A program made the position numbers and the translations under genes. Of a DNA stretch of 64,000 nucleotides, positions 46,653-55,218 are shown piece after piece (the first letter of the stretch is position 1; each line of letters opens with the position of its first letter). The DNA comes from Chloroflexota bacterium (lineage in GTDB: Bacteria; Chloroflexota; Dehalococcoidia; Lucifugimonadales; SAR202-VII-2). Location of the stretch: contig QEVV01000001.1 of the NCBI GenBank assembly GCA_003228115.1, positions 596,012 to 660,011 on the forward strand, in the 5' to 3' direction. The notes under the pieces are model-generated. The model made no database searches and was not told where the DNA came from. It worked only from the letters and a program-made list of their open reading frames with translations.

Positions 46653-46922
46653 CTAGGAATTCGCCGTGCGAATATGGTCAGCCGTGAAGGGTAGCAGGGC
46701 CAAATGGCGCGCCCGCTTCACAGCATCCGAAAGCTGGCGCTGGTGTCGAGAGCAAGTGCCAGACTTCCGTCGCGAATCAATCTTGGACCACTCGGATAGA
46801 TACCGCCTGAGGCGATTCACATCCTTGTAATCGACCTGCCTAATCTTGTCGACGCAAAAGTTGCAAACCTTGCGTCGCGTAAAAAACCTGGGGCGTCCTT
46901 CCCGGCGCCGTCGCTCTACCAT
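46653..46922 (-). CDS. rpsR: 30S ribosomal protein S18
   Basis: An 89-residue S18. [20 protein letters not shown] and [20 protein letters not shown], then [12 protein letters not shown], are the core S18 sequence. It has a Cys-containing ('zinc-ribbon-type') form, with CNFC and a later Cys before HQRQ. It binds S6 in the platform of the 30S subunit. It is third in the conserved rpsF-ssb-rpsR order, 28 nt after ssb. Confidence 0.96.
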   Translation of the reverse strand: MVERRRREGRPRFFTRRKVCNFCVDKIRQVDYKDVNRLRRYLSEWSKIDSRRKSGTCSRHQRQLSDAVKRARHLALLPFTADHIRTANS

Positions 46923-46950
46923 AGCCTCAACCCACCTTTCTCGTTAATGA

Positions 46951-47367
46951 CTAGAAGGGAAGATCGTCAGCCTCAAGCGGACCCTCTTCGCTATATCTTT
47001 CCGCTGGTGGTTCTCCCCCTGCGGAGTCCGGGCTCGGGGCCCGATCCAAGAACAGCACCTGATTAGCGACGATTTCGTTGCGGTACCGCGTTTGGCCGTC
47101 CTGACCTTCCCAGGAGTGGCTCTTCAGCCGCCCCTCAACATAGGCTCGGCGTCCCTTTGCCAGAAACTGGTTGCATAGTTCGGCCAGTTGGTTCCAGGCC
47201 ACAACAGTGAACCACTCGGTCTCTTGCTTGCGTTCTCCATCGGCGGCTGTGTAGGAGCGGCTGGCAGCTATGCGAAAGGAGGTAACCGGATTGCCGCCGG
47301 GGGTGTAGCGCATCTCGGGATCGGTCCCTACGTTGCCGATCACCATCAGCTTGTTCAGTCCCACCAT
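46951..47367 (-). CDS. ssb: Single-stranded DNA-binding protein
   Basis: A 138-residue SSB. The OB fold opens LNKLMVIGNVGTDPEMRYTP and continues with TSFRIAASRSY, EWFTVVAWNQLAELCNQFL and KGRRAYVEGRL. The C-terminus ends ADDLPF, the acidic-hydrophobic tip that recruits partner proteins such as RecO, encoded at 51 kb. AAGGAG precedes ATG 47367. It sits between rpsF and rpsR as in most bacteria. Confidence 0.97.
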   Translation of the reverse strand: MVGLNKLMVIGNVGTDPEMRYTPGGNPVTSFRIAASRSYTAADGERKQETEWFTVVAWNQLAELCNQFLAKGRRAYVEGRLKSHSWEGQDGQTRYRNEIVANQVLFLDRAPSPDSAGGEPPAERYSEEGPLEADDLPF

Positions 47368-47382
47368 AGCCCGACTCCTTAC

Positions 47383-47757
47383 CTACTGTTCCACCGCCTC
47401 AACCTGTTCCACCGCCTCAACCACGGCCTCAGCCACGGCGTCAACCTTTGCTTCAGCCTTCTTTCTGGTATCCCGCTTCACCAAGAGGTGCCTGAGCAGA
47501 TCGTCCTGTAACTTGAACATGGACTCCAACTCACGCGCGTGCTCCCCATCCATGGCAAACTGAGTGAGGATGTATGTCCCCTCACGAAAACCCTGGATTG
47601 GGTACGCCAAGCGACGCAGGCCCCAAACCTCTTCGACCTCAACCTCTCCGCCGTGGTCGCTGACGAACTTCTTGGTTTTCTCCACAAGTTCGGCTACGGC
47701 ATCATCTTCGGCAGAAGGCTTGATCACCATAATGAGCTCGTATTTGCGTACCGCCAC
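47383..47757 (-). CDS. rpsF: 30S ribosomal protein S6
   Basis: A 124-residue S6. RKYELIMVIKPSAEDDAV and EVWGLRRLAYPIQGFREGTY (ferredoxin-like fold) with LLRHLLVKRD are typical. The start is GTG 47757 with GGTGAG upstream. The last ~30 residues (from EAKVDAVAEAV) are an acidic Ala/Val/Glu tail built partly from an exact 18-bp DNA duplication encoding VEAVEQ-type repeats. It heads the rpsF-ssb-rpsR operon. Confidence 0.95.
   Translation of the reverse strand: MAVRKYELIMVIKPSAEDDAVAELVEKTKKFVSDHGGEVEVEEVWGLRRLAYPIQGFREGTYILTQFAMDGEHARELESMFKLQDDLLRHLLVKRDTRKKAEAKVDAVAEAVVEAVEQVEAVEQ
47386..47421. repeat. 18-bp exact tandem duplication in the rpsF 3' end
   Basis: CTGTTCCACCGCCTCAAC occurs twice in direct succession (47386-47403 and 47404-47421), extending the acidic tail of S6 by six codons. 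Partial further copies follow (CCACGGCCTCAGCCACGGC). This is consistent with slipped-strand expansion. Confidence 0.85.
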
Positions 47758-47849
47758 TGCTCACCGTCCGGACATAAAAATAACCTGCCGCCCTTCAAGA
47801 GCGGCCCATCTATCCTATCATGTTTATGAGAGGATAGCCAACGCTCCCC

Positions 47850-49094
47850 TTAGGAGTCTATGCCTGGTACAGGGAAGCCGCTCGTTAGCTGCTGGACTTC
47901 TTCTGCCACTGTTCGTTCCATAGCCTCGTCCCCTAGGTTGGAAAGCACTTGAACGATCCAGCGCGCCACCTGGCGTGTCTCGTCTTCTCCGAATCCGCGG
48001 GTGGTAATCGCCGGCGTCCCCAGGCGAAGGCCGCTAGCCACTCGGGGAGGCTTGGGGTCATAGGGAATGGCGTTTCTGTTCACAGTAATATTGACACGCC
48101 CCAGCGCCTCTTCAGCATCTTTGCCAGTGATGTCCAGCGGGGTCAAGTCCACCAGCAGCATGTGGTTGTCGGTACCCCCCGAAACGATACGCAGCCCACC
48201 CTCCGTCAGTTCGGTCCCGAGAACCCGAGCATTGTCCACGATGCTTTGTCCGTATTCTGCGAAAGCAGGCTGGAGCGCCTCTCCGAACGCCACTGCCTTG
48301 CCTGCTACCGCATGCATGAGAGGCCCCCCCTGCGTGTACGGAAAGACCTTGCGGTCAACTTCACGGGCCAGTTCCTCACCACACATGATCATGGCGCCCC
48401 GGGGACCTCGAAGGGTCTTATGGGTTGTGGTTGTCGATATGTCGGCATAAGGGATCGATGAAGGGTGTACCCCCGCGGCCACCAACCCCGCAATGTGAGC
48501 AAGGTCAGCCATGAGTTTGGCCCCCACTTCATCGGCGATCTGACGAAAACGAGGAAAGTCGATAAGCCTGGGGTAGGCCGTGTATCCGCAGACGATGACC
48601 TTGGGCTTGTGCTCACGGGCCAGCCGCGCCACTTCGTCGTAGTCAATCATCTCGGTCTGTTCAGACACACCGTACGAAACGAAGTTATACAGGGAGCCGG
48701 AGAAGTTCACCTTGCTCCCGTGAGTTAGGTGTCCACCCATGTCCAGCCTCATGCCCATAACCGTGTCTCCGGGCTCAAGGAGGGCAAAGTAGGCGGACAT
48801 GTTCGCCGTCGCCCCGCTGTGGGACTGCACGTTCGCATGACCAGCGCCGAACAACTTTTTGGCGCGGTCGATCGCCAACTGCTCAACCACATCAACGTAT
48901 TCGCAGCCCCCGTAATAACGCTTGCCTGGATAGCCTTCAGCGTATTTATTGGTCAAGGGCGTACCGGTGGCTTCCAATACAGCTCGGCTGGCGTAGTTTT
49001 CCGAAGCGATCAGAACCACATTGCGCCGCTGCCGTTGGATCTCATTCTGAACGGCCTCAGCAACGGCCGGGTCCTGTTGAGCCAGTGTGCTCAT
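47850..49094 (-). CDS. glyA: Serine hydroxymethyltransferase
   Basis: PLP enzyme interconverting serine and glycine with tetrahydrofolate. The 414 residues show [41 protein letters not shown]-like [11 protein letters not shown], and the PLP lysine in [17 protein letters not shown]. Length and motifs match bacterial SHMT. GGAGG is 5 nt before ATG 49094. The upstream BCCP gene ends 29 nt before it, so it may be co-transcribed with the biotin-carboxylase pair. Confidence 0.97.
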   Translation of the reverse strand: MSTLAQQDPAVAEAVQNEIQRQRRNVVLIASENYASRAVLEATGTPLTNKYAEGYPGKRYYGGCEYVDVVEQLAIDRAKKLFGAGHANVQSHSGATANMSAYFALLEPGDTVMGMRLDMGGHLTHGSKVNFSGSLYNFVSYGVSEQTEMIDYDEVARLAREHKPKVIVCGYTAYPRLIDFPRFRQIADEVGAKLMADLAHIAGLVAAGVHPSSIPYADISTTTTHKTLRGPRGAMIMCGEELAREVDRKVFPYTQGGPLMHAVAGKAVAFGEALQPAFAEYGQSIVDNARVLGTELTEGGLRIVSGGTDNHMLLVDLTPLDITGKDAEEALGRVNITVNRNAIPYDPKPPRVASGLRLGTPAITTRGFGEDETRQVARWIVQVLSNLGDEAMERTVAEEVQQLTSGFPVPGIDS

Positions 49095-49123
49095 CTAATC
49101 CTCCCTCATTAATCAGTTGCTTC

Positions 49124-49531
49124 CTACTCCAACTCCACCAGCACATCCCCCGCCGCCACGCTGTCACCGGCCTCAACTTTAACTTCCTTGATCACTCCGG
49201 CAATGGAAGACCGAATGCTTTGCTCCATCTTCATGGTCTCCAACACACAGACTTCCACACCAGCACCAGCAATTTCCCCTTCTTGGACAGACACTCGGAC
49301 GATTCGCCCAGGCATGGGCGCCGTAATGGCTGTCTCCGTCGCTTTCGCGGTAATGCCGGCTGTCCGGCGGGTTGCCCGGCGGGGTCCCTGACGGCGATTG
49401 CCGGAGTCAGCGTCGTCAAGCTCTACCTGGACAGGCTCACCATCGACAAGAACCTCCACCGGTGAGGTGGATAGGTCGCCCACCTCCACAGTGTAGAGGC
49501 GGTCATTCACAGTTACTTTAAAGATACTCAT
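49124..49531 (-). CDS. Biotin carboxyl carrier protein (acyl-CoA carboxylase)
   Basis: A 135-residue carrier domain. The biotin attachment motif is VCVLETMKMEQSI, with the acceptor Lys in 'TMKM', within the usual APMPGRIVRVSVQEGEI...VEAGDSVAAGDVLVELE beta sandwich. The N-terminal ~40 residues (FKVTVNDRLYTVEVGDL) resemble the linker domain of methylmalonyl/oxaloacetate decarboxylase gamma or alpha-type BCCPs. ATG 49531 overlaps the accC stop as ATGA, so translation is coupled. It accepts CO2 from the biotin carboxylase; no carboxyltransferase is in the window. Confidence 0.88.
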   Translation of the reverse strand: MSIFKVTVNDRLYTVEVGDLSTSPVEVLVDGEPVQVELDDADSGNRRQGPRRATRRTAGITAKATETAITAPMPGRIVRVSVQEGEIAGAGVEVCVLETMKMEQSIRSSIAGVIKEVKVEAGDSVAAGDVLVELE

Positions 49532-51036
49532 CAGCGACTCCATGCCTGGCGGCTCGCCATCAGAGAGCGCAGGCCCTCTCGCTTCCAATTGCTACCACTG
49601 CTGGAAGTTCTTTGGACGGCGGCCCTCCGACGAAGTTCAAGAGCCAACGAGACTGCCACGGCTGCAGCAGTTTGCTTGTCGTCTCCGCCGCGGCTTGCCC
49701 GCTCCTCGGCAACAGCTTCAACAACACTCGTAGTATAGCTGCCCCCAATGAAGTCTTGGTGTGCAAGGATGTCCAACATCAAGGGAATGTTGCACTTGAA
49801 GCCTCTCAGCCGATACTGCCGCAGGGCCTGATCCAGCCTTGCAACAGCCTCCCCTCGGTTCTCTCCCCAAACAATGAGCTTGGCCATCATTGGATCGTAG
49901 TACGGCGACATTTCGTAGCCGACAGCTATACCGCTGTCGACCCTGATGTGTGGCCCCACAGGCTCCAATAGCTCGCTGATAGTGCCGGTGGTTGGGAAGA
50001 GCGTGTCGGGGTCTTCAGAATAGACTCGGGCCTCAATGGCGTGCCCCTGACTGTGAACGTCCCCCTGCGCTATGGACAGAGGTTCCCCACTAGCTACAAC
50101 AAGCTGGAGTTCCACCAAATCTAAGCCAGTGACCATTTCCGTGACAGGGTGTTCCACCTGAAGACGAGTGTTGACTTCAAGAAAGTAGAAACGTCCCTCA
50201 TCATCAACGATAAATTCCACAGTTCCGGCGTTGGTATAGCCGATATGACGGGCCAGCATAAGAGCTGCCTCAGTCATTCTACTTCGAAGGTCCTCCGTCA
50301 AACGGGGAGACGGCGTCTCTTCAATCACCTTTTGATGGCGTCTCTGTGTTGAGCAGTCCCGCTCATTCAGGTGAAGAATGTGCCCCTGGGAGTCGCCGAA
50401 GATCTGGATCTCCACATGGGCCGCCTTCTCAACAAAGCGCTCCAGATAAACCTTGCCGCTGCCAAAGGCGTTCTCGGCAAGAGAGCGAGACCCCTTCAGA
50501 ACCTCACCAAGCTCCTTCCCTGACCGGGCAACCCGCATGCCAATACCACCGCCGCCAGCGGCCGCCTTGACCATCACAGGAAAACCAATCCCCTCGGCAA
50601 CGGCAAGGGCCTCTTCATCAGAGACCTCGTCCTGGCTCCCCGGAAGAAGCGTCAGGCCAGCCTCGACAGCGGCGGCTCGAGCCCCCACCTTATCCCCCAT
50701 GCGATCGATAACGTCCGGGGAGGGACCAACAAAGGTAACGCCTACAGCGGCACACGCCCTGGCGAATCCGGCGTTCTCCGATAGAAAGCCATATCCGGGG
50801 TGCAAGGCATCTGCTCCCGTATCGACAGCAATCTGCAGGACGGCATCGGCGTTGAGGTAGCTTTCTTTGGCTGGCGCTGGACCTACGCAATACGCCTCGT
50901 CAGCCAGAGCGACGTGGGGAGCCAGCGCATCGGCTTCTGAGTAAATGGCAACGGTGGATATCCCGAGCCTCCGGCATGTGCGGATGACGCGGCAGGCGAT
51001 CTCACCACGGTTGGCAATGAGCAGCTTCTCGAACAT
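49531..51036 (-). CDS. accC: Biotin carboxylase (acyl-CoA carboxylase alpha-type subunit)
   Basis: ATP-grasp enzyme that carboxylates biotin on BCCP. The 501-residue protein begins MFEKLLIANRGEIACRVIRT, with ALHPGYGFLSEN, the glycine-rich ATP lid AAAGGGGIGMR, ERDCSTQRRHQKVIEE, and EVNTRLQVEHPVTEM carrying catalytic Glu/Asn/Arg. It is ~50 residues longer than E. coli AccC owing to a C-terminal Ala/Arg/Ser-rich tail after HQDFIGGSYTT. With the neighbouring BCCP it could be an acetyl-, propionyl- or methylcrotonyl-CoA carboxylase; the carboxyltransferase subunit would decide. Confidence 0.93.
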   Translation of the reverse strand: MFEKLLIANRGEIACRVIRTCRRLGISTVAIYSEADALAPHVALADEAYCVGPAPAKESYLNADAVLQIAVDTGADALHPGYGFLSENAGFARACAAVGVTFVGPSPDVIDRMGDKVGARAAAVEAGLTLLPGSQDEVSDEEALAVAEGIGFPVMVKAAAGGGGIGMRVARSGKELGEVLKGSRSLAENAFGSGKVYLERFVEKAAHVEIQIFGDSQGHILHLNERDCSTQRRHQKVIEETPSPRLTEDLRSRMTEAALMLARHIGYTNAGTVEFIVDDEGRFYFLEVNTRLQVEHPVTEMVTGLDLVELQLVVASGEPLSIAQGDVHSQGHAIEARVYSEDPDTLFPTTGTISELLEPVGPHIRVDSGIAVGYEMSPYYDPMMAKLIVWGENRGEAVARLDQALRQYRLRGFKCNIPLMLDILAHQDFIGGSYTTSVVEAVAEERASRGGDDKQTAAAVAVSLALELRRRAAVQRTSSSGSNWKREGLRSLMASRQAWSR

Positions 51037-51067
51037 ACCTATCTGATAACCAGTGTTTGCGTACAGG

Positions 51068-51874
51068 TCAGGCTGACGGGACGACTGTCTGCGGCATCGC
51101 GTTCTCCATCCTCGCCCGAAGCTGTTTCAGCCGGTAGAGGAAGCGAGTCGAGTGGAGTTCGCGCTCCAATATGAAGGTTATGTACCTCCGAAGCATCTGC
51201 TCCACTTGACCGGAAACCTCTTCGGTCAGGCCCAATCTCGCCACGTTCTCCGGCGTCTCACGGAGAAAATAGCGAAGCACCTTGAGAACTCGCACGGGCA
51301 AGGGAATCACACGACCTTCAACATTGTAGCAATTGGGACAGAGAACTCCACCCAACGATGGGCTGAAGGCATGCGCATCGGGAACAATCTCGCTGCGGCA
51401 TGACACGCAGTGGTACAACTCCGGCAGAAAGCCAGACAAATCCACCAACCTGAGCTCGAAGTAGCTGATGAGCAGCTGGGGCGATGCCCATTGCTCCATC
51501 CATTCCAAGGTCCTGCGCAAAAGGTGGTATTGAGACCCAGCAAGCTGCTCGTCAGCTACAAGCGCATCGGAAAGCTCCGTGCAGTAAAGAGAAGCCGATA
51601 GGAGATCCAGGTCCTCCCGCAGACGCCGGTGACTATCGATAGCCTGCGCACCCGTGACGATGTCCAGGCCCTTTCCGGTCGTGAGGCTTAGGGAAACCCT
51701 GGTAAGGGGCTCAACGTGCCCCCCCAGCTTGCTCTTGGTGCGGCGGGAGCCCCTGGCCACGGCTCGCAGCTTGCCTAGGTTCGGCGTGAGAAGGCTCAGG
51801 ATAACGTCCGCTTCACCCCAGGGCACATGACGCAGGACAATGGCTTCGGTCTTGTAGAAGCGGGGGCTTGTCAT
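51068..51874 (-). CDS. recO: DNA repair protein RecO
   Basis: Mediator that loads RecA on SSB-coated gaps with RecR. The 268 residues begin YKTEAIVLRHVPWGEADVIL, the RecO OB fold (VARGSRRTKSKLGGHVEPLT), followed by a helical domain and a four-Cys zinc finger, CVSC...CPNC. It is complete. It starts 6 nt after the recR stop, continuing the dnaX-ybaB-recR-recO run; the pairing of recR and recO in one operon fits their joint function. Confidence 0.95.
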   Translation of the reverse strand: MTSPRFYKTEAIVLRHVPWGEADVILSLLTPNLGKLRAVARGSRRTKSKLGGHVEPLTRVSLSLTTGKGLDIVTGAQAIDSHRRLREDLDLLSASLYCTELSDALVADEQLAGSQYHLLRRTLEWMEQWASPQLLISYFELRLVDLSGFLPELYHCVSCRSEIVPDAHAFSPSLGGVLCPNCYNVEGRVIPLPVRVLKVLRYFLRETPENVARLGLTEEVSGQVEQMLRRYITFILERELHSTRFLYRLKQLRARMENAMPQTVVPSA

Positions 51875-51880
51875 ATGCCC

Positions 51881-52492
51881 CTAGAATTCCTGTCGGCCTT
51901 CAAGCGCCCTGGCCAGCGTCACGTCGTCAGCGAATTCGAGATCCCCTCCGGCAGGCAGTCCTCGTGCAAGCCGGGTTATGCGAGGCACAAGAGGCTGGAG
52001 AAGGCGAAGCAGATACATCGCCGTTGCTTCCCCCTCCATGTTCGGGTTCGTGGCCAGGATTACCTCCTCAACCTCGTCCCCTTCCATTCTGCGCAGAAGC
52101 TCGCTTATTCGCAGATGTTCTGGGCCCACACCATTGATGGGCGAAATAGCGCCGTGAAGGACATGATACAGCCCCTGATAGGCGCGGGTGCGCTCCAGGG
52201 CCAAGATGTCCAGTGGCTCCTCAACAACGCACAGGCGGTTCCGTTCACGGCGCTGATCCAAGCAGAGAGAACAAGGGTCTTGTTCGGTAATGTTCTGGCA
52301 AACCGAGCAGAGAATGATGCGCTCTTTTACCGCAATGATCGCCTCTGCCAAGGACTGGGCGTCCTCAGTAGGCGTACGCACGAAGTAGTACGCCAGGCGC
52401 TGGGCGCTCTTGGGACCTATGCCAGGAAGCTTATGGAACTCCTCAATGAGCCTGGCGACAGGACCTGCGGTGGGCAGAAAATCACTTGTCAT
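51881..52492 (-). CDS. recR: Recombination protein RecR
   Basis: Ring-forming partner of RecO in gap repair. The 203-residue protein has the HhH motif LPGIGPKSAQRLAYYFV, a four-Cys zinc finger (CSVCQNITEQDPCSLCLD) and a Toprim domain (RLCVVEEPLDILALERTRAY; ILATNPNMEGEATAMYL), then GGDLEFADDVTLARALEGR. Standard length. It follows ybaB by ~15 nt in the conserved dnaX-ybaB-recR order. Confidence 0.97.
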   Translation of the reverse strand: MTSDFLPTAGPVARLIEEFHKLPGIGPKSAQRLAYYFVRTPTEDAQSLAEAIIAVKERIILCSVCQNITEQDPCSLCLDQRRERNRLCVVEEPLDILALERTRAYQGLYHVLHGAISPINGVGPEHLRISELLRRMEGDEVEEVILATNPNMEGEATAMYLLRLLQPLVPRITRLARGLPAGGDLEFADDVTLARALEGRQEF

Positions 52493-52507
52493 AATTGGGC
52501 GGCAGGC

Positions 52508-52828
52508 CTACATCAACCCTGGAATGCTCAGACCGCCCGTAACAGCGGCCATCTTGTCTTGGGCCAAGGTTTGGGCCTTGTCCATCGCCTCGTTGACCGC
52601 TGCCTGAACCAGATCTTGCAGCAACTCCACATCATCAGGGTCAACAGCGTCCGGAGAGATCTCCACGGATTGCACCTTCAGCTTACCCGTGACTACCACC
52701 TTGACCACCCCACCGCCAGCGCTTCCTTCGACCGAGGTTTGGTCCAACTCTTCCTGTATCTTGCTCATACGCTGCTGCATCTCTTGGGCCTGCTTGAGCA
52801 AGTTCTTGTTATTCATTCCTTTCATCAT
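52508..52828 (-). CDS. ybaB: YbaB/EbfC nucleoid-associated protein
   Basis: A 106-residue DNA-binding dimer protein. LLKQAQEMQQRMSKIQEELD is the N-terminal helix, followed by GSAGGGVVKVVVTGKLKVQS and PDDVELLQDLVQAAVNEAM, the YbaB core, and a Met/Gly-rich end. GGAGGG lies 7 nt upstream of ATG 52828; a downstream ATG (52816) would remove four residues. It is encoded between dnaX and recR as usual. Confidence 0.94.
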   Translation of the reverse strand: MMKGMNNKNLLKQAQEMQQRMSKIQEELDQTSVEGSAGGGVVKVVVTGKLKVQSVEISPDAVDPDDVELLQDLVQAAVNEAMDKAQTLAQDKMAAVTGGLSIPGLM

Positions 52829-52846
52829 AACGCGTCCCTCCTGGAG

Positions 52847-54625
52847 CTAGTCGGGCTGGTCTTCTTGCCCTTCCGCTGTTTTTGCTTCCGACTCTTGAAC
52901 TATACGTCCACCCCTAGCCAAGGCCATCCTGACCAAGTGGCCGCCTTGGGCGGGCCCTTCTGAGACACTCTCGGCCATTTCCACTCGAACTTCCATCTGG
53001 CTGCCGAGAATAGCCTCCATCCCCTCACCCATGGCCTTTCTACCTTCGGGCGTCTGAAGTTCCTCTTTGAGGCGTTCCATATTGGAGCGGCTCCCAAAGC
53101 GAAGGATGAGTACGCCATCCTCCAAATCGTGCGAACGGCTGTCACGCATCAGGCCACCAAGGTAAAAGCGGCGTCCCTTCTTACGCTGCAAGGCGCTGAT
53201 AAGCTCAGTCCACCGTCCTTCGAGGGCTTCGGTGTCGATAGCCCCAGCAACAGAGGCAGCCGATGGCGCCTTTGCAATGCCTTGCTCGACGGCCGCAGGT
53301 GACGATTGTTGGACAACCGGTACGGAAGGCGGTGCAGGCTCCTGAACGCTTCCCTCCTGTGCGGCAGCCTCTGAAAACGACGTCTCTGCTATTGCCGGCT
53401 CAGCCTTTTTTTCGACAGGAGGAGCAGGAGCGACAGGAACCGGTCGGGCCGAGGCCACCGGAGTGCTTTCTGCGGCCTTCGGCTTCGACGCCGGTTGAGG
53501 TTGCGGGGTAGGCGGAGCAGTTGCCGGAGCAGCTTGGGCCACTGGGGACGGTGCCCGCAGAGACGCTTCGACCAACGCCAACTCCAGCGGCAAAGGTGAG
53601 GATACGTCAGCCCGAACGTCAACCTGGCTGAACAGGCGGACCGCTCGAACGAGTGCATTCATATCTGGACCAGCCGCGGCCAGCTTGAGGCGCTCCAGAG
53701 CTTCGACCGAATGGTCAAGGCCTCCCTCTGCCCCCGAGCGGACTAGAAGGGCGCCCCGCAGATACTCGACCACCTGCTTGTGAAATTGCCGTAGATCAGC
53801 GCCGTTCATGGCTACGGAGTGTATAACACCTAGTCCTTCGGCCAACTCTCCGGCCAGGACACACTCCATCAGCCTCAACGCTCCTTCTTCATCCCCGAGG
53901 CCCAGCAGTTCCTGCACCTGGGCCGCGCCAAACTCTCCACCGTAGGAGACGATCATCTGGTCCAACACGTTGATGGCGTCCCGCAAACTGCCCGAAGCGG
54001 ACTTGGAGATAGCCCAAAGGGCGTCATCCGTGGCAGTTATGCCCTCACTCTCACAAATAACGCGAAGGCGTTCTACGGAAGCGACGGGAGAGATGCGCCT
54101 GAAGTCGAACCGCTGGCAGCGAGAAATTACCGTAGGTGGAACCTTATGCGATTCAGTTGTAGCTAGCACAAAAATAGCGTGAGGAGGTGGCTCCTCCAAC
54201 GTCTTGAGCAACGCGTTGAAGGCCGGATCCGTCAACATGTGTACTTCGTCGACGATGTAGACCTTGTAGCGGGCCTGGGAAGGCGAGTAGTAGACCTTCT
54301 CGCGAAGGTTGCGGATGTCGTCGATGCCCCGGTTGCTGGCCGCATCGATCTCAATGAGATCCATAGCCTCCCCGCCAGCTATAGAAGTGCACAGAGCACA
54401 GGTATTGCAGGGCTGGCCGTCCTGGGAGTTGAGACAGTTAACAGCCTTTGCCAAAATTCGGGCGGTGCTTGTCTTGCCGGTACCTCTTGGGCCGCAGAAT
54501 AGATAGGCATGGGCCACCCTACCCTGCGCTACTGCTTGTTGAAGGGTTCGAACGACCGGTTCCTGGCCAACGACATCTTCGAGGCCTTGGGGTCGCCATT
54601 TCCTGTAGAGAACCTGATTGCTCAC
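52847..54625 (-). CDS. dnaX: DNA polymerase III subunits gamma/tau
   Basis: Clamp-loader ATPase, 592 residues from GTG 54625. That start is chosen because it overlaps the ybeY stop as GTGA, has AAAGGA 5 nt upstream, and gives the usual LYRKWRPQGLEDVVGQE N-terminus. Walker A GPRGTGKT is at ~45-52, zinc Cys are ~64/73/76/79 (CLNSQDGQPCNTCALC), Walker B is DEVHM (~126-130) and the SRC arginine-finger motif is in VISRCQRFDF. Residues ~370-480 are a Pro/Ala-rich linker; the C-terminal part is the tau-specific domain V. Inside the linker lies an A-AAA-AAG slip site (see separate feature), predicting a 408-residue gamma form. Confidence 0.95.
   Translation of the reverse strand: MSNQVLYRKWRPQGLEDVVGQEPVVRTLQQAVAQGRVAHAYLFCGPRGTGKTSTARILAKAVNCLNSQDGQPCNTCALCTSIAGGEAMDLIEIDAASNRGIDDIRNLREKVYYSPSQARYKVYIVDEVHMLTDPAFNALLKTLEEPPPHAIFVLATTESHKVPPTVISRCQRFDFRRISPVASVERLRVICESEGITATDDALWAISKSASGSLRDAINVLDQMIVSYGGEFGAAQVQELLGLGDEEGALRLMECVLAGELAEGLGVIHSVAMNGADLRQFHKQVVEYLRGALLVRSGAEGGLDHSVEALERLKLAAAGPDMNALVRAVRLFSQVDVRADVSSPLPLELALVEASLRAPSPVAQAAPATAPPTPQPQPASKPKAAESTPVASARPVPVAPAPPVEKKAEPAIAETSFSEAAAQEGSVQEPAPPSVPVVQQSSPAAVEQGIAKAPSAASVAGAIDTEALEGRWTELISALQRKKGRRFYLGGLMRDSRSHDLEDGVLILRFGSRSNMERLKEELQTPEGRKAMGEGMEAILGSQMEVRVEMAESVSEGPAQGGHLVRMALARGGRIVQESEAKTAEGQEDQPD
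53400..53412 (-). promoter_or_regulatory. Candidate programmed -1 slippage site in dnaX
   Basis: Codons GAA AAA AAG GCT GAG (codons 405-409) contain seven A's followed by GG. Slipping by -1 on A-AAA-AAG gives GGC then TGA (53402-53400), ending the protein at residue 408 after the ATPase and collar domains. This copies the E. coli dnaX arrangement (A-AAA-AAG, one codon, UGA). No clear stimulator hairpin was found by eye. Confidence 0.6.
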
Positions 54626-55134
54626 TGGTGTCCTTTCGGAAACAGTGCGGCAACAACCGCGTCTTGCTTTTTCCACATGACCCGCTCTTGCAAGGGCTCG
54701 GCGTGGTCGTAGCCAAGGAGATGCAGAACCCCATGAGCCACCAGCAGAGCCGCTTCCTCGGCGATACGCCCGCCCCGAGCGGCCGCCTGTCGCTTGGCCT
54801 GCGGATAGGAGACCACGACCTCCCCTAGGTTGAGCGGCTGTTGCGGCGGCTCAATGAAACCATCAGTCGGCTCTGCGTTGGGTTCAGCGAGTGTGCCTGG
54901 GTCGCTGAAGGTCTGGAAAGCGAAGGCCAGCACGTCCGTTGTTTCATCCAGGCCGCGATAGTCGTTGTTAAGTCCTTGAACTGTTTCATCATCGGCGATG
55001 ACTACTCCAACCTCCACCGGGTTCTGTAGTCCCTCTCGCTCTAAGGTCTGTTCAACAACAGAACGCAACCAGCGACGGGACAAACGACGGCGAAATTCAG
55101 GCAGAAAATGAACAGAGATGTCGTCACGGGACAT
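54622..55134 (-). CDS. ybeY: Endoribonuclease YbeY (rRNA maturation factor)
   Basis: A 170-residue metalloprotein for 16S rRNA 3'-end maturation and ribosome quality control. The zinc site HGVLHLLGYDHAEP (H-x3-H-x5-H) lies near residue 135-148; NNDYRGLDETTDVLAFAF is the second family motif. ATG 55134 is selected (GAGGGG upstream; conserved start VHFLPEFRRRLSRR); the frame is open to 55212. Between the two motifs is an Asp/Glu/Pro-rich insertion. Its stop overlaps the dnaX start (GTGA), and it follows rph by 85 nt. Confidence 0.93.
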   Translation of the reverse strand: MSRDDISVHFLPEFRRRLSRRWLRSVVEQTLEREGLQNPVEVGVVIADDETVQGLNNDYRGLDETTDVLAFAFQTFSDPGTLAEPNAEPTDGFIEPPQQPLNLGEVVVSYPQAKRQAAARGGRIAEEAALLVAHGVLHLLGYDHAEPLQERVMWKKQDAVVAALFPKGHQ

Positions 55135-55218
55135 AGACAAGGCCCCTCGCGGATGATAGCACAGGGGGTAGGGCCCATCAACGAAGATTGGCACTACCAG
55201 GCACCCTAGCAAAGCGGG

